From NCBI GenBank assembly GCA_030539275.1, contig JAUNSK010000028.1, forward strand, positions 1 to 48,879: a stretch of DNA of 48,879 bases, given 5' to 3'. A program made the translations under genes and the position numbers. This stretch comes from Oscillospiraceae bacterium (GTDB lineage Bacteria; Bacillota; Clostridia; Oscillospirales; Ruminococcaceae). The notes under the pieces are model-generated. The model was not told the DNA's origin and made no database searches. It saw only the letters and a program-made list of their open reading frames with translations. The first letter of the stretch is position 1; the number at the start of each line of letters is the position of its first letter. This document shows, piece by piece, positions 1-7,605 of the stretch.

Positions 1-32
1 AAAAATAATTATTGAAAAACAATAAAAAAATA

Positions 33-61
33 TTGACAGATAATATAAGACATGATATAAT
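33..61 (+). promoter_or_regulatory. sigma-A promoter of the DUF2975/HTH genes
   Basis: TTGACA at 33-38 and TATAAT at 56-61 match both consensus hexamers with a 17-bp spacer. The start codon at 110 follows about 45 bases later behind a CAGGGGG ribosome site. Confidence 0.8.
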
Positions 62-109
62 AAGGCCAATGAAATAATAACAGCATATTTTTACAGGGGG
101 TTTCATTTT

Positions 110-568
110 ATGTGGACAAAGGTAAAATCACTGACATTGTCACGAATACTTGTTATAGCAATGTTCATACTTCTTATCGCAGGGCTGGTTTTTATTCCGT
201 ATATTTCAAAATGGTTTGAATGCATCTCAACAGGAAAAGGTTTTTTTGAGGGAAGCATATTTGTGCCTGTATGTATATTGTTGTATGTAAGCGACGTTTT
301 TGCGCTCACAGCTGTATCGGCACTCTATATTCTTCTGAGAAATATTGCATCGGATAAGGTATTTATCCCGACTAACACAAAGTGTCTGAGGATCATCTCC
401 TGGTGCTGTGTTATGGCCGGAATTACCTATATTGTTTTCAGTCCATGGAGATATGAGTTCCTGTTTGCTGCTTTTTTTGCAGAGTTTCTTGGTCTGATAC
501 TGCGAGTGCTTAAAAACGTGTTTGAAGAAGCAGTTGAGATCAAATCAGAAAATGATTATACAGTGTAA
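110..568 (+). CDS. DUF2975 family membrane protein
   Basis: This is a 152-residue integral membrane protein with about four hydrophobic segments (near residues 13-35, 48-70, 94-112 and 116-135) and short charged loops. Its length, topology and pairing with a small HTH gene fit the DUF2975 family; the Bacillus subtilis YoaS/YozG pair is the best-known example. The molecular function of the family is not established. The ATG at 110 has a G-rich ribosome site at 95-100 and a consensus promoter at 33-61. The next gene starts 11 bases after the stop, so the two are co-transcribed, which suggests that the membrane protein and the regulator act together. Confidence 0.8.
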   Translation: MWTKVKSLTLSRILVIAMFILLIAGLVFIPYISKWFECISTGKGFFEGSIFVPVCILLYVSDVFALTAVSALYILLRNIASDKVFIPTNTKCLRIISWCCVMAGITYIVFSPWRYEFLFAAFFAEFLGLILRVLKNVFEEAVEIKSENDYTV

Positions 569-579
569 GGTTGGTGCGT

Positions 580-798
580 ATGGCTATTTTAGTAAATCTG
601 GATGTAATGATGGCAAAGAGAAAAATATCTCTTAATGACCTGGCAGCAGAAGTGGGGATAACCACTGCAAATCTGTCTATATTAAAGACCGGTAAGGCAA
701 AGGCAGTCAGGTTTTCTACACTGAATAAAATATGTGAAGTCCTGAAATGTCAGCCCGGCGACATCCTTGAGTTCAGGGATGATGATGAGATATCCTGA
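580..798 (+). CDS. small Cro/CI-type HTH regulator (YozG-like)
   Basis: This protein of 72 residues is essentially one helix-turn-helix domain of the Cro/C1 type. The recognition region reads LAAEVGITTANLSILKTGKA and is followed by the typical FSTLNKICEVLKCQPGDILEF ending. The frame is open from a TTG at 571, but the ATG at 580 is preferred because an AAGG lies about nine bases before it and the TTG and GTG codons upstream have none. It follows the DUF2975 gene, the usual partner of this subfamily. It probably binds DNA as a dimer and controls its own operon, but no operator could be singled out. Confidence 0.82.
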   Translation: MAILVNLDVMMAKRKISLNDLAAEVGITTANLSILKTGKAKAVRFSTLNKICEVLKCQPGDILEFRDDDEIS

Positions 799-834
799 TA
801 TTTTATTTTTTTACAGACAAAGGAGACGATAATC

Positions 835-2394
835 ATGTCAGAATTAAATAAGGATATTGCCTGTGCACCGTCATCAGACAGTTTTGAGAAGATCATAGCA
901 GATATTGAAACATCAGCAGTTAAAAAAGAGATCTGCTATACAGCGGGGGAGCAGATACTGGCAGCAGTGGTGGCTGTATTTGCTTTTATATTTATAGAGA
1001 CTGCGGTATTCAATCCCGCGGGTTATATAACAAGTGCGTTGTTTATCAGCGGTATTACAGCTCTTATAATCTATCTTAAAAGAAACGGAGCACATTATAA
1101 TGCTCTGCAGATAACTGCAGCAGCTGTTATGTATTTATTCAGCCTGGTTTATACGATCACTGCAGATAATATGATCAAGGCTGTAAATACACTGTTTGAG
1201 TACATAACAGCTTCATATTTTGTATATTCTGCTCTCGGATCCCAGAAAAAAGTGAGCAGATATCTTCCGCTTGAACTGATGAAGTCATTTTTTTCATATC
1301 CGTTTTCAAACTTATTTAAACTTTTCGGTGCGCTTAGCTTCAGTCTGAAAAAAACAAAATGCGGACCTTCTGCAAAACGTGTGGCATTAGGACTGATCCT
1401 TGCAGTGCCTCTTACAATAGTCGTAGCATCACTGCTTATGTCAGCTGACAGTGGAGTGGAAAAAATACTTTCATATGTATCTGAGTATTTCTTTTCAGAC
1501 AACATATGGACAGTGATCTCGCGTCTTATTATTTCTGTTCCGGCAGGCTGCTGGATATTCGGACTTATCTATACCGCTTCACATAACAAGGATATGACCG
1601 GCTCAGCTGATGACGAATATGAAAAATCTCTTGACTCTGTGAGAAAAATCAATAACCTCGTAGTGTATACTGCAGTTTCTCCTGTATGTATTCTGTATGC
1701 TGTTTTCTTTATTTCACAGGCGACATATTTTCTGTCAGCATTTTCAGGCAGCCTTCCTTCATCTTACAGCTACGCTGAATATGCAAGAAGAGGTTTTTTT
1801 GAACTTTTTGCCATAGAAATCATAAATATGTGCATTATTCTGTTTATTAACCTGTGTACTGTAAAGAGCGGAAAGAACAAATCGAAGGCACTGACCTTCT
1901 ACACCGTGATGATATCATTCTTTACACTTGTAATTACAGCAACTGCAATGAGCAAGATGATAATGTACATCAGAAATTACGGGCTTACTCAGAAACGTGT
2001 TTATACGAGCTGGTTTATGCTGCTTACGGCCATTTATTTTATCATGGTGATAATAAAACAGATAAGACCCGGGTTCAATATGATGACAAGTGCAGCCGCT
2101 GTTTTCTGCATTATGTTTGGTATACTTTGTTTTTCAAGACCGGACAGCGTAATTGCAGCGTATAATCTTGAGTATTTTTCAGACAGTATGACATATTATG
2201 ACCTGACTGAGATGAGCGAAATGTCGGATGATGCAGTATGCGTTATTCTTGATGCGAAATACCAGAGCATTGTCAGTTCTATTTTATCTGATGATGAAGA
2301 TGATTTTAAAAGAGATACAGAGAAAAGACTTAACAGCAGCTTTTATGTGAGAACAAATTTATCAGATATATTGATCAGAGAGAAACTGAAATAA
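835..2394 (+). CDS. DUF4173 family polytopic membrane protein
   Basis: The product has 519 residues and roughly a dozen hydrophobic segments, starting with a charged N-terminal tail of about 40 residues and ending with a soluble tail of about 75 residues. Segment spacing and phrases such as the SYAEYARRGFFELFAIEIIN stretch match DUF4173, a family of unknown function whose genes often sit beside DUF2975/HTH pairs. An AAAGGAG ribosome site precedes the ATG at 835, which is 36 bases after the HTH stop, so the three genes are probably one operon. It ends at a strong hairpin terminator. No catalytic motif is visible, and its role is unknown. Confidence 0.8.
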   Translation: MSELNKDIACAPSSDSFEKIIADIETSAVKKEICYTAGEQILAAVVAVFAFIFIETAVFNPAGYITSALFISGITALIIYLKRNGAHYNALQITAAAVMYLFSLVYTITADNMIKAVNTLFEYITASYFVYSALGSQKKVSRYLPLELMKSFFSYPFSNLFKLFGALSFSLKKTKCGPSAKRVALGLILAVPLTIVVASLLMSADSGVEKILSYVSEYFFSDNIWTVISRLIISVPAGCWIFGLIYTASHNKDMTGSADDEYEKSLDSVRKINNLVVYTAVSPVCILYAVFFISQATYFLSAFSGSLPSSYSYAEYARRGFFELFAIEIINMCIILFINLCTVKSGKNKSKALTFYTVMISFFTLVITATAMSKMIMYIRNYGLTQKRVYTSWFMLLTAIYFIMVIIKQIRPGFNMMTSAAAVFCIMFGILCFSRPDSVIAAYNLEYFSDSMTYYDLTEMSEMSDDAVCVILDAKYQSIVSSILSDDEDDFKRDTEKRLNSSFYVRTNLSDILIREKLK

Positions 2395-2441
2395 AAAAAG
2401 ACATTTACGTAAGCATAAAAACTTACGTAAATGTCTTTTTT
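2395..2441. terminator. bidirectional intrinsic terminator
   Basis: A perfect 19-bp stem (2395-2413 with 2422-2440) encloses an 8-base loop and is flanked by A and T runs, so it works on both strands. It lies between the converging DUF4173 gene and the lipoprotein operon. Confidence 0.92.
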
Positions 2442-2461
2442 GTTATTGAATGATAAGCGGT

Positions 2462-3349
2462 TTACTGATTCATAGATGGATTTGTCATAAATGTGCCTTT
2501 AGAAATACTGTCAAATACTGAACCCTGGCTTATATCTGTCAGTTCCATAACTGATGAATCAAAACGGATCTTGAGGGTAAATGCACCGATCCCTGCGTGA
2601 ATGTTCTCAGCATTAAGGTTAAGCGTTACTGTTTCACCGCGGTTTGCACATGCATTTGAGAGATTTGCGTATGTATCATAGTCATCCGGTGAAGGATTGT
2701 CATCATATGCTGAGCCTGAACCTACACTGATTATTCCGCCGTCAAGGTTGGAATACTTTTTTTTGCTGTCATACTTGACGAAACTGCCGGTATCTGAATC
2801 ATCTCCGTGAAGCAGCTCAATATTGTAATCACCGTCAGGTGCGTCTTCTTTTATTTTAAATGTAACAGCGGCGAGCTGTCCTGCACCTACAGGCAAAGTA
2901 GCATCTTTTGAGTCACACAGCCAGGTCATTTTCAGCGTCTGCAGTACAGGATCCCTGTGTTCAGGTTCTGCTGAAGGTGCATCGGTCTGTGGTTTCTGGG
3001 TCTGTGTTTCGTCAATAGGTTTTTTAGTTTGCTCCGTAATTTTGTTTTCTGATATTACTATCTCAGTAACATCTATTCCATCTGCATCCGTTACAGTAAT
3101 TCCGTTTTTATCAGTAACACGGACTATTGAGGTTATGGCATTTACAGGTAAAGTCGTAGTATCAGCTGTGTCTGAAGTTTCAGCGGATGTCTTCGATGAC
3201 GCAGCTGAAGTTTCAGAGGTAATTGTATAATCGCCTGATGTAGTTTCTTTCTGAGAATTCTGAGGTATATTTTCCCTGCATGATGTAGCGTTCAAAATGA
3301 TAAAAGCAGCTGCCGTGATACAGACAGAATAAATACTTTTATTTTTCAT
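2462..3349 (-). CDS. lipoprotein with apparently circularly permuted cohesin-like domain (copy 3)
   Basis: This 295-residue protein begins with a lipoprotein signal ending in ATSC, so Cys24 is the likely lipidated residue. A Ser/Thr/Glu-rich linker (25-70) leads to a short repeat of the form VTDxxGxxVTDxxGxxVTE (77-96) and a Pro/Gln/Thr linker. Residues about 135-210 look like the C-terminal half of a cohesin (MTWLCDS, then AAVTFKIKEDAPDGDYNIEL, ending GGIISVG). Residues about 227-295 look like the N-terminal half (NRGETVTLNLNAENIHAGIG, then FDSSVMELTDISQGSVFD). The halves are therefore in reverse order, and the protein stops in the loop where the missing half would begin. A strong terminator follows at once, so the end is real. 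It is the last gene of a three-gene operon. Binding to dockerins is inferred from the fold only. Confidence 0.75.
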   Translation of the reverse strand: MKNKSIYSVCITAAAFIILNATSCRENIPQNSQKETTSGDYTITSETSAASSKTSAETSDTADTTTLPVNAITSIVRVTDKNGITVTDADGIDVTEIVISENKITEQTKKPIDETQTQKPQTDAPSAEPEHRDPVLQTLKMTWLCDSKDATLPVGAGQLAAVTFKIKEDAPDGDYNIELLHGDDSDTGSFVKYDSKKKYSNLDGGIISVGSGSAYDDNPSPDDYDTYANLSNACANRGETVTLNLNAENIHAGIGAFTLKIRFDSSVMELTDISQGSVFDSISKGTFMTNPSMNQ

Positions 3350-3392
3350 TATAAATAAGCTCCTAAGTTAATTAAAGAATTATGACTGTTTA

Positions 3393-4316
3393 TCAGCCTG
3401 TCAGGAAATCACCATTACCGGCTAACACTGTTCCTGCAGATATTTTTTCAATCGTCATAACGTCCTGGTTATAGCAAACCCATGTATTGAAAGCAAATAT
3501 ACCTGTGTTTCCTTTAATACTTACAGAAAGTGTAACAGTATCGCCGGGATTTCCGGCTGCGTTTGAAAAATCAACATGAGTACCACCGCTGTTGGAATCA
3601 TTCTTAGCTTTTGGTGAAGTGGCACCTACTGATATTATGCCGGGATCGGATAATATCGTAAGTTCCTTCGGAGTTTCCATATCACCATTGCAGAATGTGC
3701 CGTATGGACTGTCGCCGTCCTGCGGGTTTTTAAGCGATACACTATAATCACCGGAAGGTGCGTTATCATTTATTTTAAAAGTAACTGTAAATAGTTCTCC
3801 GTTGTCCATCAACTCACTGACTCTTCCGTTTGAATCTGTTCCCTGGCTGAAGTCATTTAACCAGACTACAGCTTTATATGAACCGGATGAATCAACCAGA
3901 TCTGTCTGTTCCTGCTTTTGAGTACCATCTGTATCTGCAGGGTCATTGCCTTTGACTGTAGTGACAGAGTTTGTCTGAGCTGCCTGAATATTTGGTTTTG
4001 CAGGTTTTCCGTCTGCCTGTGTTATTATGTTTTCCGACTTATCCATGATGACAGCCTGTGTAACCGGGTTTCCCTTTTCGTCAAGTACGTTTTCACCACT
4101 TGCATCTGTTACATTTATGACAGTTATTTTATTTCCGTCAAGATCGGTAACAGGAAGTGAAGTAACTGTGCCATCAGATGCTGCATTTTCAGATAAATCT
4201 GTCTGTAAAGCAGCACTGTTGTCAGAGTTTTGTCCGATATTATCTTTTTTGCATGATGAAAAACCTGAAACAGCCAGGCAAAAAACAGCTGCCAGGATTA
4301 TGATTTTTTTGTACAT
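3393..4316 (-). CDS. lipoprotein with apparently circularly permuted cohesin-like domain (copy 2)
   Basis: This paralogue has 307 residues. The signal peptide ends in FSSC (Cys22) and is followed by a Ser/Asn-rich linker and VTDxxG-type repeats (about 56-105). As in its downstream neighbour, the C-terminal cohesin half comes first (about 146-231: VVWLND, FTVTFKINDNAPSGDYSVSL, DPGIISVG). The N-terminal half comes last (about 246-307: FSNAAGNPGDTVTLSVSIKG, then DVMTIEKISAGTVL). The chain ends at GDFLTG, the point where a normal cohesin would continue into the VVWLND strand. Both halves keep recognisable core strands, so the domain could close on itself as a permutant. It lies 95 bases after copy 1 and 43 bases before copy 3. 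Confidence 0.75.
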   Translation of the reverse strand: MYKKIIILAAVFCLAVSGFSSCKKDNIGQNSDNSAALQTDLSENAASDGTVTSLPVTDLDGNKITVINVTDASGENVLDEKGNPVTQAVIMDKSENIITQADGKPAKPNIQAAQTNSVTTVKGNDPADTDGTQKQEQTDLVDSSGSYKAVVWLNDFSQGTDSNGRVSELMDNGELFTVTFKINDNAPSGDYSVSLKNPQDGDSPYGTFCNGDMETPKELTILSDPGIISVGATSPKAKNDSNSGGTHVDFSNAAGNPGDTVTLSVSIKGNTGIFAFNTWVCYNQDVMTIEKISAGTVLAGNGDFLTG

Positions 4317-4345
4317 GTTATTCTCCTTTAATGTATAAGGTGAGT

Positions 4346-4383
4346 TTCAGCGGAGCCTGCTGAAAAAAGCATGCTCCGCTGAA
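4346..4383 (-). other. intercistronic hairpin in lipoprotein operon
   Basis: An 11-bp perfect stem (4346-4356 with 4373-4383) with a 16-base loop lies between lipoprotein copies 1 and 2. No T-run follows on the minus strand, so it looks more like an mRNA-processing or stability element than a terminator. Confidence 0.5.
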
Positions 4384-4411
4384 TTAATCAGTACGTAAGT
4401 GATACTTCAGG

Positions 4412-5314
4412 TTATTTTACCACTATACTTCCGTTGATATATTTTGGTGTTGACTCAATGATAGACTTGTCATCAGCGATTGAGTTGCATAACACCTTTC
4501 CGTCAGCAACGCTGTCAAATTCCAGCGGATATTCTCCGGCAGGAACGGAATCCTTGACTTTAAGAGTAACTGTAGCGTATGTATTGTCCTCTGTTACCTG
4601 AGCTAATGACTGATCATAATAGAAGAAGACAAGAGTATCGATATCTGACTTGTTAGGCTTGTTGTATACAGAAATTGACATATTGTTTTTCTGATCTGAC
4701 ATTTTGTAGTCTGGATCTGACGGATCACCGCCCTTGTAATCAATAATATCAAAATAACGTTTATCGATATCAAGCCATGCTATCAGACCAGAGTAGCCGG
4801 TATTTTTAGTTACTTTGATCTGGAATGTTACTTCCTGTCCTGCGCTTGCTTCGATCTTCTGATCAATACTCAGAGTAGGACCGTCAGCTGACGTCTGGAT
4901 ATTCTGGGCAGCATCCTTCTGAGTTTCTTTAGTGGTTACAATTACGCCTCCGGCGCTTGTTGTAACAGTCGGCAGGTTTGGCTTTACATTGTTGCCCTTT
5001 GTATCAGTTATTACATTGTTGTCCTTATCAACGATGGCAAGCTGAGTAGATGCAGCGCCGCCTGACTGTGTTACAGGTTTTTTGTCGGTATCAGTTACTG
5101 TTACGGTAACGATCTTGCTTCCATCAGCATCCTTTTCAGGTATGGCTGCCTCTGTTGATGCTGCTGAATTATCGTTTTCAGAAGTTACTGATGTATCTTG
5201 TGTAACAACAACTGTGCTGTTGTCTTTTATTTTGTCGTTTTTACAAGCCGTCATACTGAATGAAAGTAAACAAATCAGTGATGCTGCTAATATTTTTGAT
5301 TGAGTCTTTTTCAT
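4412..5314 (-). CDS. lipoprotein with cohesin-like domain in normal order (copy 1)
   Basis: This 300-residue protein starts the operon. Its signal peptide ends in MTAC, giving Cys24 as the lipid anchor. A Ser/Thr-rich linker contains VTVTDTDxxPVTQ and IVDKDNNVITDTKGN repeats (about 70-110) like those of its two neighbours. Residues about 146-300 form one complete cohesin-like domain in the usual order: SIDQKIEASAGQEVTFQIKV, then YFDIIDYKGG, a middle segment, TYATVTLKVKDSVPAGEYPL and a final NGSIVVK strand. It therefore serves as the in-window reference for the two permuted copies. A surface-anchored receptor for dockerin proteins is plausible, but the fit to known cohesin types was judged by eye. 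Confidence 0.75.
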   Translation of the reverse strand: MKKTQSKILAASLICLLSFSMTACKNDKIKDNSTVVVTQDTSVTSENDNSAASTEAAIPEKDADGSKIVTVTVTDTDKKPVTQSGGAASTQLAIVDKDNNVITDTKGNNVKPNLPTVTTSAGGVIVTTKETQKDAAQNIQTSADGPTLSIDQKIEASAGQEVTFQIKVTKNTGYSGLIAWLDIDKRYFDIIDYKGGDPSDPDYKMSDQKNNMSISVYNKPNKSDIDTLVFFYYDQSLAQVTEDNTYATVTLKVKDSVPAGEYPLEFDSVADGKVLCNSIADDKSIIESTPKYINGSIVVK

Positions 5315-5386
5315 TTTGAGAGTCCTTTCAAATTGAATTATATAAAATTATAAAAAAATAACTTAAAACACCCATTTTCAATACTA

Positions 5387-5415
5387 ATTTTATATCATGC
5401 AGTTGGTATTGTCAA
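5387..5415 (-). promoter_or_regulatory. sigma-A promoter of the lipoprotein operon
   Basis: On the minus strand TTGACA (5410-5415) and TAAAAT (5387-5392) are separated by 17 bp. The lipoprotein operon therefore has its own promoter even though leuA lies upstream on the same strand. Confidence 0.75.
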
Positions 5416-5460
5416 GTAAATCAAATTTTTTTCAGCTTATTATCACAAAAAATAATGATA

Positions 5461-7137
5461 TTATTTGTCCTGGGATTCACAGTTAATAAGTTTGTTTACA
5501 CAGCTGAGAAGTGCATATACAGACGAAATGATAATATCGTTGTCTGTTCCTGAACCCCAGTAGTAATTGTTATTGCTGTCCCTGATGCATACGTATGATA
5601 CAGCAAGCGAGTTGGTGCTTACACTCAGAGCATGTTCGTTATATGACAGCAGAGAGTATTTAAGGTTAAGTCCGTCTTTTATTGCGTTGCTGACAGCATC
5701 AAGACGGCCGTTTCCGTGTCCGTTCAGGCGGATGCATTTGTTGTTTTTCATAAGGGTAACAACAGCGTCGATTCCCGAATTCTGAACATAGTGTGATTCG
5801 ACAAACCTGTATGGTTCGCTTATATTTACATAATGTTGTTTAAAGTGACTGAGTATCTCATCAGGCAGAAGTTCCTTGTGCTGCATATCGGAAATGCCTT
5901 TTATATAGTATCCGAAGTCAGAACGCATCTGGGCAGGAAGGTTAAATCCGAATTTGTTTTCAAGAATATATCCTATGCCGCCTTTGCCTGACTGGCTGTT
6001 GATGCGGATCACATCACTTTCATATTCCCGTCCCACATCCGAAGGATCAAGAGGCAGATAGGGAACATTCCAGATAGGACAGTCATGCTGTTCACGCCAT
6101 TTCATTCCCTTTGCAATAGCATCCTGATGTGAGCCGCTGAAAGCTGCGAATACAAGCTGTCCGCTGTATGGCTGTCTGGGGTTTACTGTCATTCTGGTCA
6201 GGCGTTCATAAAGCTGTGAGAGTTTAGGAATATTTGAGAAATCAAGCAGAGGGTCTACGCCCTGTGTGTACATATTCATGGCAAGGCTTATAATGTCTGC
6301 ATTTCCCGTTCTTTCACCGTTGCCGAAAAGAGTTCCTTCTATTCTCTGTGCACCGGCAAGAAGCCCCATTTCACTGTCAGCTATGGCACAGCCGCGGTCG
6401 TTGTGGGTATGAAGTGAAAGTATCACATTTTCGCGTGAGTTAAGATTATCAGACATCCACTCGATCTGGTTTGCATAAACATGAGGCATTGAGTGTTCGA
6501 CGGTGACAGGAAGATTGATTATGACCTTTCTGTCTTTGTCCGGCTGCCAGATATCGATAACACTGTTGCAGATATCAAGTGCAAAGTCAAGCTCCGTACC
6601 TGTAAAACTCTCAGGAGAGTATTCAAATATGTAATTGCCCTGGGCACGTGATGCATATTCACTGCAGAGCTTTGCACCGCTGACAGCAAGCTCGATTATC
6701 TCTTTGCGGCTTTTTCTGAACACCTGTTCACGCTGAGCTGCAGATGTGGAATTATATAAATGTATAATTGCATTTTTTGCACCATCGAGTGCTTCGAATG
6801 TTTTGGCTATAATATGTTCCCTGGATTGTGTAAGAACCTGAATCGTTACATCATCAGGGATAAGATTGTTTTCGATAAGTGCTCGGCAGAATGTATATTC
6901 TGTCTCTGATGCAGCAGGAAACCCGATCTCAATCTCTTTTAGTCCGAGATCTACCAGGGCTTTGAAATAATCTAGTTTTTCTTCAAGAGACATAGGTATA
7001 ACCAGTGCCTGGTTTCCGTCTCTCAGATCAACGCTGCACCATACAGGAGGCTTTGATATGTAATCCTTATTGATCCATCTGCTCTCAGTTTTTGGGGGCA
7101 GAAAGTATTGTCGTGTATATTTTTGATAATTTTTCAA
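5461..7137 (-). CDS. leuA: 2-isopropylmalate synthase (long form)
   Basis: The enzyme condenses acetyl-CoA with 2-oxoisovalerate, the first committed step of leucine synthesis. The 558-residue chain has the HMGL-type barrel: SVDLRDGNQAL near residues 35-45 holds the metal and catalytic residues, and LHTHNDRGCA near 242 holds the metal-binding His pair. A C-terminal part (about 430-558) matches the regulatory domain for leucine feedback. Length and the N-terminal YFLPPKTESRW segment fit the LeuA type 2 subfamily. The start is a TTG at 7137 with AGGGAG upstream and a 17-bp-spaced promoter close by. That leaves only a short leader, so there is no room for a T-box. No other leu genes are adjacent, and no clear terminator follows. 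Confidence 0.93.
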   Translation of the reverse strand: MKNYQKYTRQYFLPPKTESRWINKDYISKPPVWCSVDLRDGNQALVIPMSLEEKLDYFKALVDLGLKEIEIGFPAASETEYTFCRALIENNLIPDDVTIQVLTQSREHIIAKTFEALDGAKNAIIHLYNSTSAAQREQVFRKSRKEIIELAVSGAKLCSEYASRAQGNYIFEYSPESFTGTELDFALDICNSVIDIWQPDKDRKVIINLPVTVEHSMPHVYANQIEWMSDNLNSRENVILSLHTHNDRGCAIADSEMGLLAGAQRIEGTLFGNGERTGNADIISLAMNMYTQGVDPLLDFSNIPKLSQLYERLTRMTVNPRQPYSGQLVFAAFSGSHQDAIAKGMKWREQHDCPIWNVPYLPLDPSDVGREYESDVIRINSQSGKGGIGYILENKFGFNLPAQMRSDFGYYIKGISDMQHKELLPDEILSHFKQHYVNISEPYRFVESHYVQNSGIDAVVTLMKNNKCIRLNGHGNGRLDAVSNAIKDGLNLKYSLLSYNEHALSVSTNSLAVSYVCIRDSNNNYYWGSGTDNDIIISSVYALLSCVNKLINCESQDK

Positions 7138-7162
7138 GTTACACAGCTCCCTTCATTTAAAC

Positions 7163-7191
7163 ATTATAACATATAATATTCACATATACAA
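7163..7191 (-). promoter_or_regulatory. promoter of leuA
   Basis: On the minus strand TTGTAT (7186-7191) and TATAAT (7163-7168) have a 17-bp spacer. A 7-bp inverted repeat (7201-7207 with 7217-7223) lies just upstream of the -35 element and could be an activator or repressor site. Confidence 0.65.
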
Positions 7192-7318
7192 CCTTCATAT
7201 AGTCTGTATATATTCAACAGACTGATGGATATAAATCCTTGTTTTTTACAAAATATCTAAAAATAGTACAATTGATAATTTTTATACTCTGTCATAATTT
7301 TTTTTATGTTGTTGGCTA

Positions 7319-7370
7319 TTGTAAAATATTAATATTCGTGCTATTATTTATTATAGAATTGTTCTATAAT
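7319..7370 (+). promoter_or_regulatory. candidate promoter with operator-like dyad, sensory hydrogenase gene
   Basis: TTGTAA (7319-7324) and TATTAT (7342-7347) have a 17-bp spacer and read toward the hydrogenase-like gene. A perfect dyad, ATTATAGAA-TTG-TTCTATAAT, covers 7350-7370, where transcription would start, as expected for a repressor site. The rest of the 468-base gap between leuA and this gene (7138-7605) is AT-rich with no open frame that has a ribosome site. It leaves a leader of about 250 bases. The only other motif noted is a small ATACAA-G-TTGTAT palindrome near 7526-7538. Confidence 0.45.
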
Positions 7371-7605
7371 TTATATAAAAATAGTGATTAAAACCATTTA
7401 AAATATAAACTTTGTTCAAATGGTACTAATTCTTAAAGCGTTTTCATTGCATAATGTTAAAAACAGTAAGATGTTTTGTTTTCTGGGCAGCATGAATTAA
7501 ACTTTTACAGGCAGCACAGGACAATATACAAGTTGTATGCAAAAGATAAAATCAAATTATAGATCAGATGGACTGACTTAATAATAAAAACATGAGGTGA
7601 TTGCT

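Noticed and set aside
3042-5303. Open frames on the plus strand opposite the lipoprotein genes
   Set aside because: They mirror the Ser/Thr/Val-rich repeats of the minus-strand genes and lack ribosome sites.
7138-7400. T-box or leucine attenuator ahead of leuA
   Set aside because: A good promoter at 7163-7191 leaves a leader of only about 20 bases, and no T-box sequence was seen.
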